Assembly (NCBI GenBank): GCA_030272585.1
Contig: BSYQ01000009.1
Span: forward strand, 5,270,001 to 5,334,000
Direction: 5' to 3'
Source: Bryopsis sp. KO-2023
Lineage: Eukaryota; Chlorophyta; Ulvophyceae; Bryopsidales; Bryopsidaceae
Length of the DNA: 64,000 bases
Shown here: positions 47,201-57,369 of the stretch, piece after piece
How positions within the stretch are numbered: the first letter of the stretch is position 1
How the letters are laid out: each line of letters opens with the position of its first letter
The notes under the pieces: generated by a model
The model's database searches: none
Seen by the model: only the letters and a program-made list of their open reading frames with translations
What the model was told of the DNA's origin: nothing
Made by a program: the position numbers and the translations under genes

Positions 47201-48823
47201 GCATTCAACGATCTGAAAGGTGCATTAACGACGACGCCAGTGTTGGCAGCCCCTCAAGCGGGTGTGGCGTACATTATCGACTCGGATGCATCGCAATATG
47301 CATCAGGTGGAGTGCTCAGCCAAATTCAAGATGGCGTGGAACGACCTGTGTTTTACACGAGCAAGATGTTTTCTACGACAGAGCGAAACTACAGTACCAC
47401 CGAGCGAGAGGGATTGGCGGTCATACACGCACTCAAGGCGTTCAGACCATATGTGTTGGGCGAAAAAATTACCCTGCGAGTGGATCATGCGCCATTGCTC
47501 GGTCTATTCAGGAAAGTGGACCTTACAGGCAGGGTGGCACGATGGCAGTGTCAAATCCAAGAATATACGGAGCTGGAAATGATAACCCGAGCAGGAATCA
47601 GACATCGCAATGCTGATGGGTTGTCCCGATTGCGCTGTCAAGAGTCAGAAATGGAAGTGGTGCGAAGCGCTAGGGTGCAATGGCGCAGCGTGGATTGGTA
47701 TGATCAGGTTGTTGGGCTGTTGGTGCAAGGCGAAACGGAGGAGGAATTATCGGAATTCATGGTCCAGGAGGGCAGACTTTGGCATCGTAATTGCGATGGG
47801 GCGGTTCGTCAGTGTTTGCGCAGCAAGGATGTGGAAAGTGCAATTCAGGTTGCACACTGCGTGGGCCATTTTGGCGTGCAGGCCACGGCATTACGAATTC
47901 GAGAGACGTTCTGGTGGCCAACGCTCTTTCGGGACGTGAAGAATTACGTTCAGCACTGTGTGAACTGTCAATTGGTGGAACCGCGGAGAGGGCCAGGGCG
48001 CATTGAGCCAATGATTGTGCGCTCAGTATGGCAAACACTGGAGATTGACTACTGCGTTGGAATGCCACGATCGCAAGCTGGGAATGTCGCGTTATTGACG
48101 CTGGTGGATTGTGCCAGTGGCTATGTTATCGCGGAGGCAACCCCAAACTATGACAGTACCACGGCGGCTCAATTTCTGCTGAAGCGAGTGTTCCTCGTTT
48201 TTGGAACACCACAGGTGCTGTATTCGGACAATGGATCGCATTTTCAAGGTGAAGTCGCTGATCTGGTCGCAAAACTGGGGATTAAACAAAAGAAGTCGAT
48301 TCCTTACCGAGCGGAAAGTCATGGGAAAGTGGAGAATGCACACCATTTGATTTTGGAGCGACTGCGTCGATACAATGTCACGAACGAGAACTGGGATCAG
48401 TATGTTGCAGCGGCGTGTTTTGCCATCAACACCAGGCAAACGGAGACATACATTCATTCACCATTGGAGCTGGTGTGCGGGCTGAAACCAAGGTTGCCAG
48501 GAGAAGTATGGATGGCAGAAAATGGAGTGGGAGTTCCAGTGATGGAAGTGAGAAAAGAATTGGGCTGCTTGGGATTGATTCGGGACCATGCACTGGATGT
48601 CATGAGTGAGAAAAGGGACCAATGGGCCAAGAATAGTGCTTATGGAAGCACAGAGCAGATCAAGCAAGGAGATCAAGTCATGGTACTGACTGATCCAAAA
48701 CACAGGAGCAAGGTGGAGGTCTACTGGAGAGGGCCATACGAGGTTGAGTGGGTTGGAGAGCGAGGAGCGGTACGTGTAAAGGGTAAGTTGTTTGCTGATT
48801 GGCAAATAAAAACGATGAAGTAA
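44297..48823 (+). CDS. Ty3/gypsy Gag-Pol polyprotein
   Basis: Single intact frame, about 1508 aa from the ATG at 44297 (MDVQLLAQ); an upstream in-frame ATG at 44174 would add a hydrophobic leader and is less likely. Order: gag capsid-like region (DPDDFLDSFEGWL), CCHC knuckle CFICQSPDHWADRC, aspartic protease with DPGASRTL, reverse transcriptase with LRFCVDYRKLN, MPFGVKNAP and the catalytic FVDD box, RNase H from IIDSDASQYASGG, integrase zinc finger H..H...C..C (HCVGHFG... HCVNCQ), then the DDE core with IDYCVG, YSDNGSHF and the Glu in ESHGKVENAH. RT-RH-IN order places it in Ty3/gypsy. There are no frameshifts or stops, so it may be autonomous. The C-terminus shows a GPYEVEWVGERG SH3-like end and no obvious chromodomain. 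Confidence 0.95.
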   Translation: MDVQLLAQCLTGLTVPEFNAQCRDPDDFLDSFEGWLGKTQAWSDEMAAKRLPFFCIKEYRHWCERLVNLTITVDVRGRTTYDWSAIRTNFAKEGAVLLGLVQDFADDLRKVRMTAGDTVAAYTLRFERVTNKAGGAVSEQEQIKAFLRGLASDVQEKVMNKMPNTIKKAKQFATQAAEIITYKQRIRIDSPLAPAPALLPRPVQASSVEEPPTPTSQSTPFLALPAPGVVNQDIASLAAQVGKLTEVVTRMATQQETQTRKERPTVHWQNSQRPPIATGSNQVPLGGQLDQSKAAGRCFICQSPDHWADRCPQRTGKKPDQARLARVAPAEDSIDFSSPCPVIEAARVGKRQRSGEGHARKPRIKTTLDADFEAFMGDIKVPLKLWQNRSKKQMNMQWQLGSRKFLMPPPKRATGFVPPPPPPPNSTEAQPTASADAMHLAQEVARQAAVVYGMVAGQTIRNVILDPGASRTLVDAEQARKLNLLQKLNPAPFTIMLANGASEPLLGVTDPLDVGVSTATATLSIGVVQARQSYDLLLGQDYLKAVKASADFKRQTYRLQGNPGVTVQQGKHQLHMYVEEVDGSDGLEWDTDESEEESESEEMTSATESAFRAWEVKAEDQVLQALRTSTEVDDNPLKEVHINTELSKAVQADIWEVLTKYSYIFTSDITQMPVTTTAQFHINLKPGAVPWKCGRLRRYAPKEVAFMKEHCEKLLEANMIVPTNTTTWLAAATVVPKKDPVTGEWNLLRFCVDYRKLNEATLDDPYPLPRTDMLLDELAGHAFYTTLDCLAGYHSVEIAPDSQPLTAFLTPFGIYSWRVMPFGVKNAPACYMRIIDHTLLGVKEAAAFVDDICQGADTEQAIAPNLETLLSKMAGAALRCKPLKCHVGYPTVEFLGHRLSRQGLSTQAQKVQKVAAALPPRNREELQSFLGLSSYYRRFVPKFAARAKVLHTMVATTPFPEWTKERMDAFNDLKGALTTTPVLAAPQAGVAYIIDSDASQYASGGVLSQIQDGVERPVFYTSKMFSTTERNYSTTEREGLAVIHALKAFRPYVLGEKITLRVDHAPLLGLFRKVDLTGRVARWQCQIQEYTELEMITRAGIRHRNADGLSRLRCQESEMEVVRSARVQWRSVDWYDQVVGLLVQGETEEELSEFMVQEGRLWHRNCDGAVRQCLRSKDVESAIQVAHCVGHFGVQATALRIRETFWWPTLFRDVKNYVQHCVNCQLVEPRRGPGRIEPMIVRSVWQTLEIDYCVGMPRSQAGNVALLTLVDCASGYVIAEATPNYDSTTAAQFLLKRVFLVFGTPQVLYSDNGSHFQGEVADLVAKLGIKQKKSIPYRAESHGKVENAHHLILERLRRYNVTNENWDQYVAAACFAINTRQTETYIHSPLELVCGLKPRLPGEVWMAENGVGVPVMEVRKELGCLGLIRDHALDVMSEKRDQWAKNSAYGSTEQIKQGDQVMVLTDPKHRSKVEVYWRGPYEVEWVGERGAVRVKGKLFADWQIKTMK

Positions 48824-49120
48824 GGCATTTTTCAAACTGTTTTTTTGAGTGAGTAATGGTGAGTGAAAAAAAGGTGGTGTGGGGAAGTTGTTTTTTTGAC
48901 GATGAAGTGAAATGGAACGAATGGGTAGGCAAGGGATTTGTATGGGTTTTTGTTTATCAACTCTGTGAGGGATGATATGAGGTCAGTGAACAATATTTTC
49001 TGGAATGGGCAAAACAGAGGGAAGGAAAAGTTTGGGAATGGTGAAGTTTTTCGAAAAGATGTTGGACTGTGGGTTTTAACGGCAATCGTGAGGGCACGAT
49101 TAAACATCGTGGGGGAGGCC

Positions 49121-49280
49121 TGTAGGAGAGAAGTGAATGTATGTTCTAGTTGGGAGGGTTAGGATTATGAGTGGTCAGGAAGAAGGACAGTTAGTGTTTG
49201 GTTACTGTCATGCCGAATTGGGAAGTATTAATTGTGGGCAAGCGAACAGGTTTTTGTAAGATTTTGATCACGTCTTATCA
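49121..49280 (+). repeat. 3' LTR of Ty3/gypsy element (160 bp)
   Basis: Second copy of the 160-bp repeat, preceded by the polypurine tract at about 49108-49120. Confidence 0.9.
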
Positions 49281-50115
49281 TTCAATGTTCAAAAATCACT
49301 GTGTTCTGACGCTGTCACTGCTGTCAGAAGACAGCCAGGAAGATTTGGGCAGACTCATACTCCATGTACAGGCAACAAGGCAGGAGCATCAAAACTTCAC
49401 AAAAATGTGGGGACAGGGCGTCTCTTGGATTGTTTCAACTCAGAGATCATTAAAGCCAGAGTCCAACTCGATGTGTCAGGGTCTCACCCTCTTCAGATTG
49501 ATTGTTCTGCTGGAAGATTGTGATGATCCAAAAAATCATGCGACTGACTCGAGGCCAGCTGGGTCAATAGCTATCAAAAGATTGACTTCATTGCCATAAC
49601 TTCTGACCACTGCTTCACAAGATTCATCATTACATCCACACTTGCGTTGATTTCTTGAAAAAACAGATATAGACTCATCTTTGAAATAGGGAGTCGAAAG
49701 TTCCTGAAATTTTCCAAACCATCCTTCTCCAAAAGAAGAACCCCCCAAACTGCATTCACCCCCCATACTTTCAACTTGAAATACCTACGGACAGCCCTCG
49801 AAAAATGAAAAATAAAAAATAAACAAGCAGAAAGCCCACAGAGACATGAAAATCCCCCTAGCCCCCTCCCTCTACCTCTTTCACTTACTTCTTGGCTCAC
49901 AAGATATTAATTCTCTCATTGTTACGGATATCCTTCGGTTTCCTTCTACTTTCACCCAGACATGTAATGCTGATGGAAAAAAGCATTACCGATTTTACCT
50001 TCAGCGGCTAACGACCCTTTGGAGCTTTTCCTTGAACAATCTGCATAGGAAGAAGAAGGCACTATTTCCTTGGCTCCCATTACAAAGTGGGACTGAGAGT
50101 GTCAGAATTTTTCAG
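49281..50115. other. Host flank of the Ty3 insertion, nothing recognised
   Basis: Was contiguous with 43452-43669 before insertion, so it probably held upstream sequence of the mRNA-export adaptor gene. A 133-codon plus-strand ORF at its left edge begins inside the LTR and is not convincing. Confidence 0.45.
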
Positions 50116-52347
50116 TCAGCAGTTGTGGTGGTGTGGGAATTGGTATTTGGTGATAATGAAATCTGGGCCTGAGTTCATAATTTTTTTTAAAGTAATCCAT
50201 GGGTTTTCAATGCCATGTGAGATCATTGATCAGGTTGCGACGCATTTACATGGGAACACGGGTCATGCCGGCCCAAAAATCACTCATTTGCATTGTGGAC
50301 AGCCTACATGAGGCTTTCAACTTACTGGTGCACTCGTTGGGGTCCGGCAGCATGCTTTTCAGAACCGCAATCTGAGAATGAAATGGTACATGCATCAGCT
50401 GAACATAAAGTGCAAAAAAAAACAACAAAAAAACAAAAAATATTAAGGACACAAGAAATCTATCAAACACTCGCCCCGGCTACCTGCTCCGGCGAGACCA
50501 TGACAGGAGTCAAGAATTGATGCCAAAGGGCTGGCTGGAGCTTGCATTGGTCCATTTCAAGGGAGCCCTTTACCGCGACGTATTCCCCATAGGCAGGCAG
50601 GAGAGCATCCAAGTCGAGGGTTGAACCAGCCTTCGCACCAGAAAACCACCATTCACTCACATGCTCCCTTTGCAAATTTGCGTTTCTTGCTGCTGAGAGA
50701 GCGTGGCAGCAATTCAGTATGGAGGGGTGAACCAATCCCGCCCTTAATTAAACCAAAGTAACGAATGGTGAGGGGGTTCCCAACCACGGGTCACATCTCT
50801 TTTGCTGCAAGATTCCTTTTGAGGGAAAAATGGAACAGCAATACCTTTGATGTTTGATCGCTGAACCCAGGTGCATGCACGACATCATGAAGCTGTTCAG
50901 TGAGAAAAGTGTCTAGTGGTGAAGGGCTCCCATCAGAAGAAGGCCCAGGGAAATGAGTGCTGCTTTGAAGCAGAATTGAGAAAGACATGAGACATCCCTG
51001 AGCACTAATGGCGTCGCATTTTTCAGACTCTCCATTTTTGACAGCGGCAAGGATATGAATGGCACCAGCAGATACGTTCCCTGAACACAAACACTGGGTG
51101 CATTGATGTTCAAATCATACTCCGGTCTGCAGTCAGTGACGAATTCCAACCAAATTTACTCTTTTGATATTTTTGAGCTTCAGTGTCTCATTGTCTTAGC
51201 TCAATACCGTCAATTGTATTTGGACTAGGCGCAAATATCCTTAGCTCGAGGGGCTCCACAGCCAAACTCTCCAAATCCTGTGAGGCTATCTCCCCAGCGA
51301 CTGGTGCAAAGATATCACCACCTGGACAAATCCCCATCCAACTTTTCTTGCAACACTCCTCAGGCCATTACTGCAACAGGCTTTCCTTATTTCTGATAAG
51401 TTCTTTGTACTTTTCCAAAACATCATCCAACAATAGCAGACAAGCATGTCAAAGAGGTGTATGAAAATGATATAACTCTAGCCTTGAAGGAGCAGAGGTT
51501 GGTGTTTTGGTTAACTGGACAAAACACAATTCGTCTGATTTAAAGACAATATCATATGCAAACCTATGAGAAGATATCAACAACTCAAGAGTCTGTTACT
51601 GCTTGAATTCTGAGCAACAGGCACCTGCTGAGTGAAGAAATCCATCCAAGTGATAGTGTGTTGCATTTGTACATTGTATTGTACATATCAGACAAGCAGC
51701 ATATTATATATATTTTTTTGTAAGAGGAAAAAAATAATTTTAATTTTAGAATAATTTTAATATTAATTAAAAGTTTTCGTCTTGCACGTCGCTTTACCTG
51801 TCTTCGCTGCGACAGTGATGTCTGGAGCAGTCAGGAAGGAATCCCAAACAACTCGCAGAAAGTCTTGGTTTTCCACCTCCAGAATCTGAACACCTCCCAC
51901 CCTTCCCAATTGTCTAATCAGGGTCATGTGGTCAGCCTTGCCAAAGGGCTTCAACTCTGGAGGAGAATACCCCAGACTCTCACGGGTAATATTGCACAGG
52001 TTGCAAACTGGCAAATTCGGAATTGGCAAAACTGTACGATTTCACAGTGCGCAAGACTAACTAACTATCTTTGTCGAATACACCAATCCAAAATACTCCA
52101 CACTGAAATCTTGTGTTGCCAAAACTGACAAGGAGACTCCCTCCCTCCCCCCCTCCTCTCAAATGCCAGCTTTCCAACTACCCCAAGCCTATGTGCTTCA
52201 ATCCTAGATACAAGGAAACCGAACCTTCTTTTCAACACGAAGCAACACACTACCTTCAACAGCAATGTCAGCAGGGAAGGCTCTAGTGTTGAACCGACAA
52301 TTGGCTGGACCGAACCTTCGATTGCTGAGTCCGCTCACATGGCAGGC
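50116..52347 (-). CDS. Unrecognised multi-exon gene, N-terminus unresolved
   Basis: Coding-strand exons: 52347-52254, 51956-51798, 51321-51208, 51080-50845, 50630-50484, 50371-50326 and 50168-50116. Phases agree throughout, giving 282 aa and a stop. I do not recognise the family. Visible blocks: SGLSNRRFGPANCRFNTRAF, VGGVQILEVENQDFLRVVWD, EPLELRIFAPSPNTIDG, SAGAIHILAAVKNG and YGEYVAVKGSLEMDQ. It looks like a globular alpha/beta protein with no membrane segment. An ATG at 52707 begins MLPQLWWATLRRFAIG, a possible mitochondrial presequence with a good donor, but its phase does not join the first resolved exon directly, so an exon is missing. Consistent phasing over seven exons argues for a real gene. 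Confidence 0.5.
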
Positions 52348-52749
52348 CTGGATCATAGAGAAGGCAAGTAAATGTCAAGGACAGTGTTCAGTGTGGTGCG
52401 CGACCCATACTGAATGTTTTCTCTGGAAGAGTACACTCTTCTAACCCTAATGCTTTCTCTGGTGCCTATTCATCCGTCCGTTTGCGGTGATTGAATTTAA
52501 TGCGTCGAGTAGGAAGGGGTGTTAACGCACAAAACGATTCCCGCTTCGATGATCGTCCCTTTGCAGTTACAACACCAACACAACACCGCCGCCACGCTCT
52601 TGTCAGAGCCACCGGATGCAGTCCGGATTGTGGGTCGCAGGATACTGCTTGATCTGCCTACCGATTGCAAACCTCCGCAACGTTGCCCACCACAACTGCG
52701 GAAGCATCTTTACGGATTTTACTCACAAGGTTGGTGGCGAGCAACACCA

Positions 52750-53443
52750 GGATGAACTGAACGGGCCGCATGATTGCGTTGCACCCACGAAAAAGAAAGA
52801 AAGAAAGAAAGAAAGACGAAATCCTACCAAGGCAGAGCCAAAGAAGGAGCAGCCAACCAATCAGGCACCCTGGCCTTTCCTTTTAAGTGTGACCTGATCG
52901 TTTCTTGGAATTGAGAGGATGGGCACCTGAACACAAGAGCTTATCAAGCCTCCGACCAGCAAGGCCTGTCAAGTCTGCACAGAGCCTTGTGGAGGGGGTT
53001 GCATTGCATGGGTGAAAAATTCGACGCTTGGGGAAGAACAGGTTTCAAGATATGCATCTGTGTGCTGTGCTGGGGGATGACTGTTTGGAGTCGGTTTCGG
53101 GATATGCATCTATGTGCTGTGCTGGGGGATGACTGTTTGGAGTCGGCTGATGCCGAGTCTGGCTCTGTCCGAGAGTTAGTCGATTAGCGTTTATGAGAGT
53201 TAGTCGATTAGCGTTTATGAGAGGGCGTTCAACGTTCTTTTCTTATGTTGAGAAATGTGTTCCCAAGTCGTCAATTACAGTGCTTCGTGGCAAATGAGGA
53301 ATCTCTTCTAAAACTCTGGTTCTGGTAGTCTCTATGCCTCAGGTGCATCTGGTACTTTTTCCTGTGGCGGCTGGTCATCAGCAACAGGTTCGCCAGGTGT
53401 TGAAGGTTCCTCAGCGACGATCGACTCGAATGCCACTTCCCCA
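52750..53443. other. Intergenic region with a local tandem duplication
   Basis: GAAA repeats occur near 52790-52815. At about 53046-53146 a roughly 50-bp segment (ATATGCATCTGTGTGCTGTG...) is duplicated in tandem, and GAGAGTTAGTCGATTAGCG is doubled near 53170-53220. No gene is supported. Confidence 0.5.
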
Positions 53444-55441
53444 TCAAGCTCTTGTTCTTCCTGTACAGGTTTTTGTGCCACTTAAGAACTCTACATTGGA
53501 CCTTTCGCATTTCTGAAATGCTCTTCCCTCTTGCTCCTTGGATGGGGGAAGGAACGGCAGGACAAAATTCTGGAGAAATCGTGTGTTGGGTTCAAGCAGC
53601 CGGGGTACCTTCTTGGTGATTGACCCCACTTCAATCCGACTGAGCTCCTCGGCCAGACCGTTTTCATGCCATTGTGATTCTGCTTCCAGCAATGCTGAGA
53701 GCTTCTCACGCATCTCACGGGCTTCATTCAACATTTCCCGTTCCTCCAGAAGCTCTCTCCTGCGAGCTAGCCAACCATTGTGACCTCAAGTGCTAAGGCA
53801 CTCCATGGAGATAATGCATTCTCCGCAACCATGAGACATTTATTCACATGTCACCTGGCTTGCTTCAGATCTTGAATCGCCGCCTTCTTGCGAAACTCTG
53901 CCTTATTTGCCAGCACTGTTGCCTCCGAGAGTTTAGGATGCAGCTTTTTTCGGATTTCGGCAGCATCAAGAGAAGTTTCAAGTTTTGCAGTTTCAACCTG
54001 AGAGAACATATCGCTATATCGTTAAACTTGCAAAGGGTGGCAGAATCCTTGAGGGGTTTTTCCAGCCAACGCATTAATCTTGAGCTGCGGTGATCAAGAC
54101 ACACTCATCTTGCCATAAAATTTCCCCACTGTCCAGGTCACCAACAGAAAAAAGCCACATAATTCACCTCGGCCTCTGCAGATTCTTCTGCCTTTGCCAA
54201 TTGCTCCCTCAAAATCACGTTGTCACGAGCACACCGGACTCCATCATCGAGACATGCATCCATGTGTTTCTGAATGCAATAGGCCATCCACATTCAGAGG
54301 CTTACAGATTTGATTTCACCGGTTCAGCAGACCAACAGATGAACAAATTCTAACAATCCCCCCATCATTGAAACTCCATGAAACTGCATGGAACGGTGAG
54401 TGGTGATCACAGTTTATATTTGAAAGGCAGCACTTGATGCACACGAGCTACCTTCACGTCAGTCAGGAGGTGCCTGTAAGTTGGGAAAGACTCGATGAAG
54501 TCGTTGAGAACTTGTCTGTGAGCATCCAGAGTCAGATTTTGGGCTACTTTTGGATCTCGCTGACCCGGACCCCCAGCAGCTGCCAGTCTTTCACCCTCCC
54601 TTTTTTTTTGTGCCAGCAGACTGCTCAAATGTTCCAGGAGCCGTGGGGGGCGGTTGTTTATTCGCGGAAACACCTGTCATTCCATGCAGGTGTTCACTGA
54701 CAGGTATTGGCAGTGGAGCGTGGGACCCCGCCCAGCGTGAATTGATGGCACAAAATGAAAGGTCAGAAGCTCAGCCACAGAGCGGACAAATCTCATGAAC
54801 AAATACAAACCTCAATGTGGCCTGGCCCACTGTTGGCCTGCCGTTTTTTCGACCGATATCTCTGACCAGCACGTGGTTCAATTGCCGCTTGGGTTTCCGA
54901 TGCAGCATGGGCAAAAAGTTGAGAAGATGTCAATCCACTCCTCAGCTCAGAGATGTATCTGTTGCCACATCAGTTCAGTTGCTCAGCACACAAAACCAGG
55001 CTCCAACCCCAAACTGTCTGCTGAGTGAAAAACATCCACGTTTCCGGCTTTAAAGAAACACGAGTGGCTTTGGCTGCCACTCGTGTACAACTTCAGGACA
55101 GTGAAACAAGGAAAGGCTCCTGGTCTGACAGTGTTGACTGTGGAGATCAGCCCAGCAACTCAAAAAGTCTCTTTGACGTCTATGATATCGTTTTGTTCGC
55201 CCTCGCAAATTCTCCCAGTATATAAAATATCACAATTCCGTGAACGACGCCAGTGGTGTAACATTCAAAGGCAGCATAAACGAGGGGCTCGGTTCAACAT
55301 ACGTGTTTTCGTGGTCGTCACGCACTCTGTCTGCGCAAAGGTTGGTTCGATCGCTTTCCGGTTCAGTAAACTGTCCCCATAGCGCGGGCTTGTTTCCAGT
55401 TGCGAGGCTTGCATGGGTTCCTTTGGAGAAATACTCGCCAT
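53444..55441 (-). CDS. TSNAXIP1-like coiled-coil protein, seven exons
   Basis: Coding-strand exons: 55441-55303, 55090-55060, 54958-54811, 54673-54452, 54269-54168, 53997-53855 and 53759-53444. All phases agree; 366 aa. The pattern PKPLVYISELRSGL near residue 53 and HRQVLNDFIESFPTYRHLLTDVK near residue 165 fits the TSNAXIP1_N domain of translin-associated-factor-X-interacting protein 1 and relatives. The remainder is coiled coil (RDNVILREQLAKAEE, EREMLNEAREMREKL) with a short Pro-containing tail. Family members are associated with testis and ciliated cells in animals. One donor (GT|GTTTCT after exon 2) is weak. The assignment is from pattern memory; a generic coiled-coil protein is the alternative. 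Confidence 0.55.
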
Positions 55442-55710
55442 CCCAGGATTTCCTCCAAACTTTTCACGCCAGGGTCGTCTGGTGTTGATGAAACCCTGTC
55501 AGTGCATGATACAACCTGCGAAAAATCCACGGTTGACTAAAATGGGTGAGAGACTGGATGCTGTGCTCGCGGTACAGGGATGTCTCGCGCGTGTGGGCTG
55601 CACACGCGCTCTTTTTTTGCAAATTGAAACGAAGTTACGGTAGTTTTGTTGAATGTTGTGGAGAGGTTCTGATTCTTAATAGGGATGTTCAGCAATTCAA
55701 CGATAGCACT

Positions 55711-55809
55711 ATTTCGACGTTATTACTAATCGAAATAGCGTCGTTGGGGCGAGTCGTGGGCGAAAACGATAGCAAAACACGCTATTTCGCTCAGTAATAA
55801 CGTCGAAAT
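55711..55809. repeat. Inverted repeat, 31-bp arms
   Basis: Arms 55711-55741 and 55779-55809 match at about 29 of 31 positions (ATTTCGACGTTATTACT... and its complement) around a 37-bp loop. The same CGATAGCA motif also occurs just outside and inside, suggesting a small foldback element. Confidence 0.75.
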
Positions 55810-55829
55810 GGGGGAATAAACCGTTTAGT

Positions 55830-56989
55830 AAGCGCCGTGGCTCGCCGCGGCTGACGTGACCCCAGTCCGTACCCCCTCGTAAGATCCCCGACGAGAGCTA
55901 GTCCCATCGATTCACCCCTCGTGACAGCGCACCCTCGTCAGTGGCATGCTGGTGCCACTAAGTACTAGCGCCTGTCCGGATGGTGGTTCCTCACGGGACG
56001 TCACTGAGATCCCCCGATCGAACCTGTGGCCTTCTCAGACCTCTAGTTTCCCTCTCAAAGGTTCCAGGAATTTGGTGACCGCCGGTCTGGGCTTGGGGGC
56101 ATACAACGTGCTCACATGAATCCTTAAGGTTAGAGGAATTCCAGCAAGCCGGAATTCCCCACCCCTTACCTAACCAAATGGTCCGGCCATTCAATGTGTG
56201 CACTCTAGGTCTACCCCCTGCACTACCTGGGTAGTCCATGGCACAAAGCCCAGCCGAGAAGAACAGGGCCTCCTTGGAGGGTCCTGCCCCCAACGACACC
56301 ACGGCCTCGCCAAACCCTGAGAACCCCGCAAGGTGCACGGTGATCGCTAGAGGAGCCTCCAAAAGGCGGCTCCCGTCGATGACCTGGGCCATACGAGCGC
56401 TGGATCCCGGGGACGAGCCCTTGCGTAGCCAAAGGGAACTTGTTCCCCATAAAGCTTGCGGATGATTCGGCGCTCGGGCCTGGCAAGCTGCCCACCCCCA
56501 CTGGTGGGAGCGTGAATCGTAACGTAGGAAACACACTCAGCAAAGAAGGAGTCAGCACACAAAACACAGTAACATACCCAAGATGTGTCAACAAGCACGG
56601 CGAGAGAAAAACCCAACTCACAGCTCTGCTCTCCCTGGACTCCTTCTTGGTTGTGCACCTTGCCCTGGGATAAACCCTCTCCCGTGGGTCGCTTCCCCTC
56701 TGAATGATTGCTGCCTTGCGAAGGCTCTGCCTGCGGTATTCCCCCTGTTTGGCCACGAGGTGGTCGATCCACCACCAGCGACCAAATGCCTCTCCAAGAT
56801 CGTTGAAAGCCCGGGCGAACGACCTGGATTGAATCCCTGCTGACTTGAAACGGTTCCTAGGAACCTGAGAGAGATGACTGGCCCGAAGGCGATTCGGGTC
56901 CACCTGAAACCTCCGAGAACCGAACTACTCTCCTGTTCTAACGCTTGGTGTGGAGCCGGACGTCCAATTCGCTACCCCTGCGGCGGAAC
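55830..56989. other. Unassigned repeat-like region
   Basis: Overlapping ORFs of 142-226 codons on the minus strand (55991-56903) are compositionally skewed and carry no domain. Possibly part of an unclassified repeat; nothing firmer can be said. Confidence 0.35.
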
Positions 56990-57345
56990 CAGAGATAGGA
57001 CTTGGGCCGATTTTTTGGTCCGGCTCCGGTCCGGTCCGGTTACGGTCGGGTTACGGTCACCGTACTACGGCCGTAACTCCGTACCGTAACCGGACTTGTT
57101 TACTCCGGTTACGGTCCGGCTGATTTACGGTTGGTTACGGTCCTGGTTACGGTGGTTTTTTATGGTTTACGGTTTTACGGGTTACGGTGTTACGGTCAGA
57201 ATTTACGGTGGTCCGGTGGGTCAATTACGGTGTTACGGTCAGTCTTTTACGGTTGTTTTTACGGTCCGTAGTGCACCGTAGTTGCCAAAGTACGGTACGG
57301 GATGTACGGAGTCATTACGGGTCACTACGGTTGCTACGGTCACAC
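56990..57345. mobile_element. Partial ACGG-rich MITE copy
   Basis: Begins CAGAGATAGGACTTGGGCC and continues with TCCGGT/TTACGG repeats like the element at 34406-34871. It lacks the inverted right end and the tRNA-like module. Confidence 0.65.
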
Positions 57346-57369
57346 CTGATACAGGGAGAAACATCCACA

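Larger units (their letters stand above)
43670..49280 (+). mobile_element. Complete Ty3/gypsy LTR retrotransposon, 5.6 kb
   Basis: Bounded by two 160-bp LTRs that look identical, which implies a very recent insertion. A primer-binding site follows the 5' LTR, one long gag-pol ORF fills the interior, and a G-rich polypurine tract (GTGGGGGAGG) lies just before the 3' LTR. AATGT abuts the 5' LTR and recurs 3 bp beyond the 3' LTR, so a target duplication is only approximate. Confidence 0.92.

Noticed and set aside
43665-49285. Clean 5-bp target duplication for the Ty3 element
   Set aside because: The bases next to the two LTRs differ (AATGT versus TTCAA); AATGT recurs 3 bp away, which is not enough to claim it.
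55991-56903. Overlapping 181- and 226-codon minus-strand ORFs
   Set aside because: They overlap in different frames and show no motif; probably a repeat without coding function.
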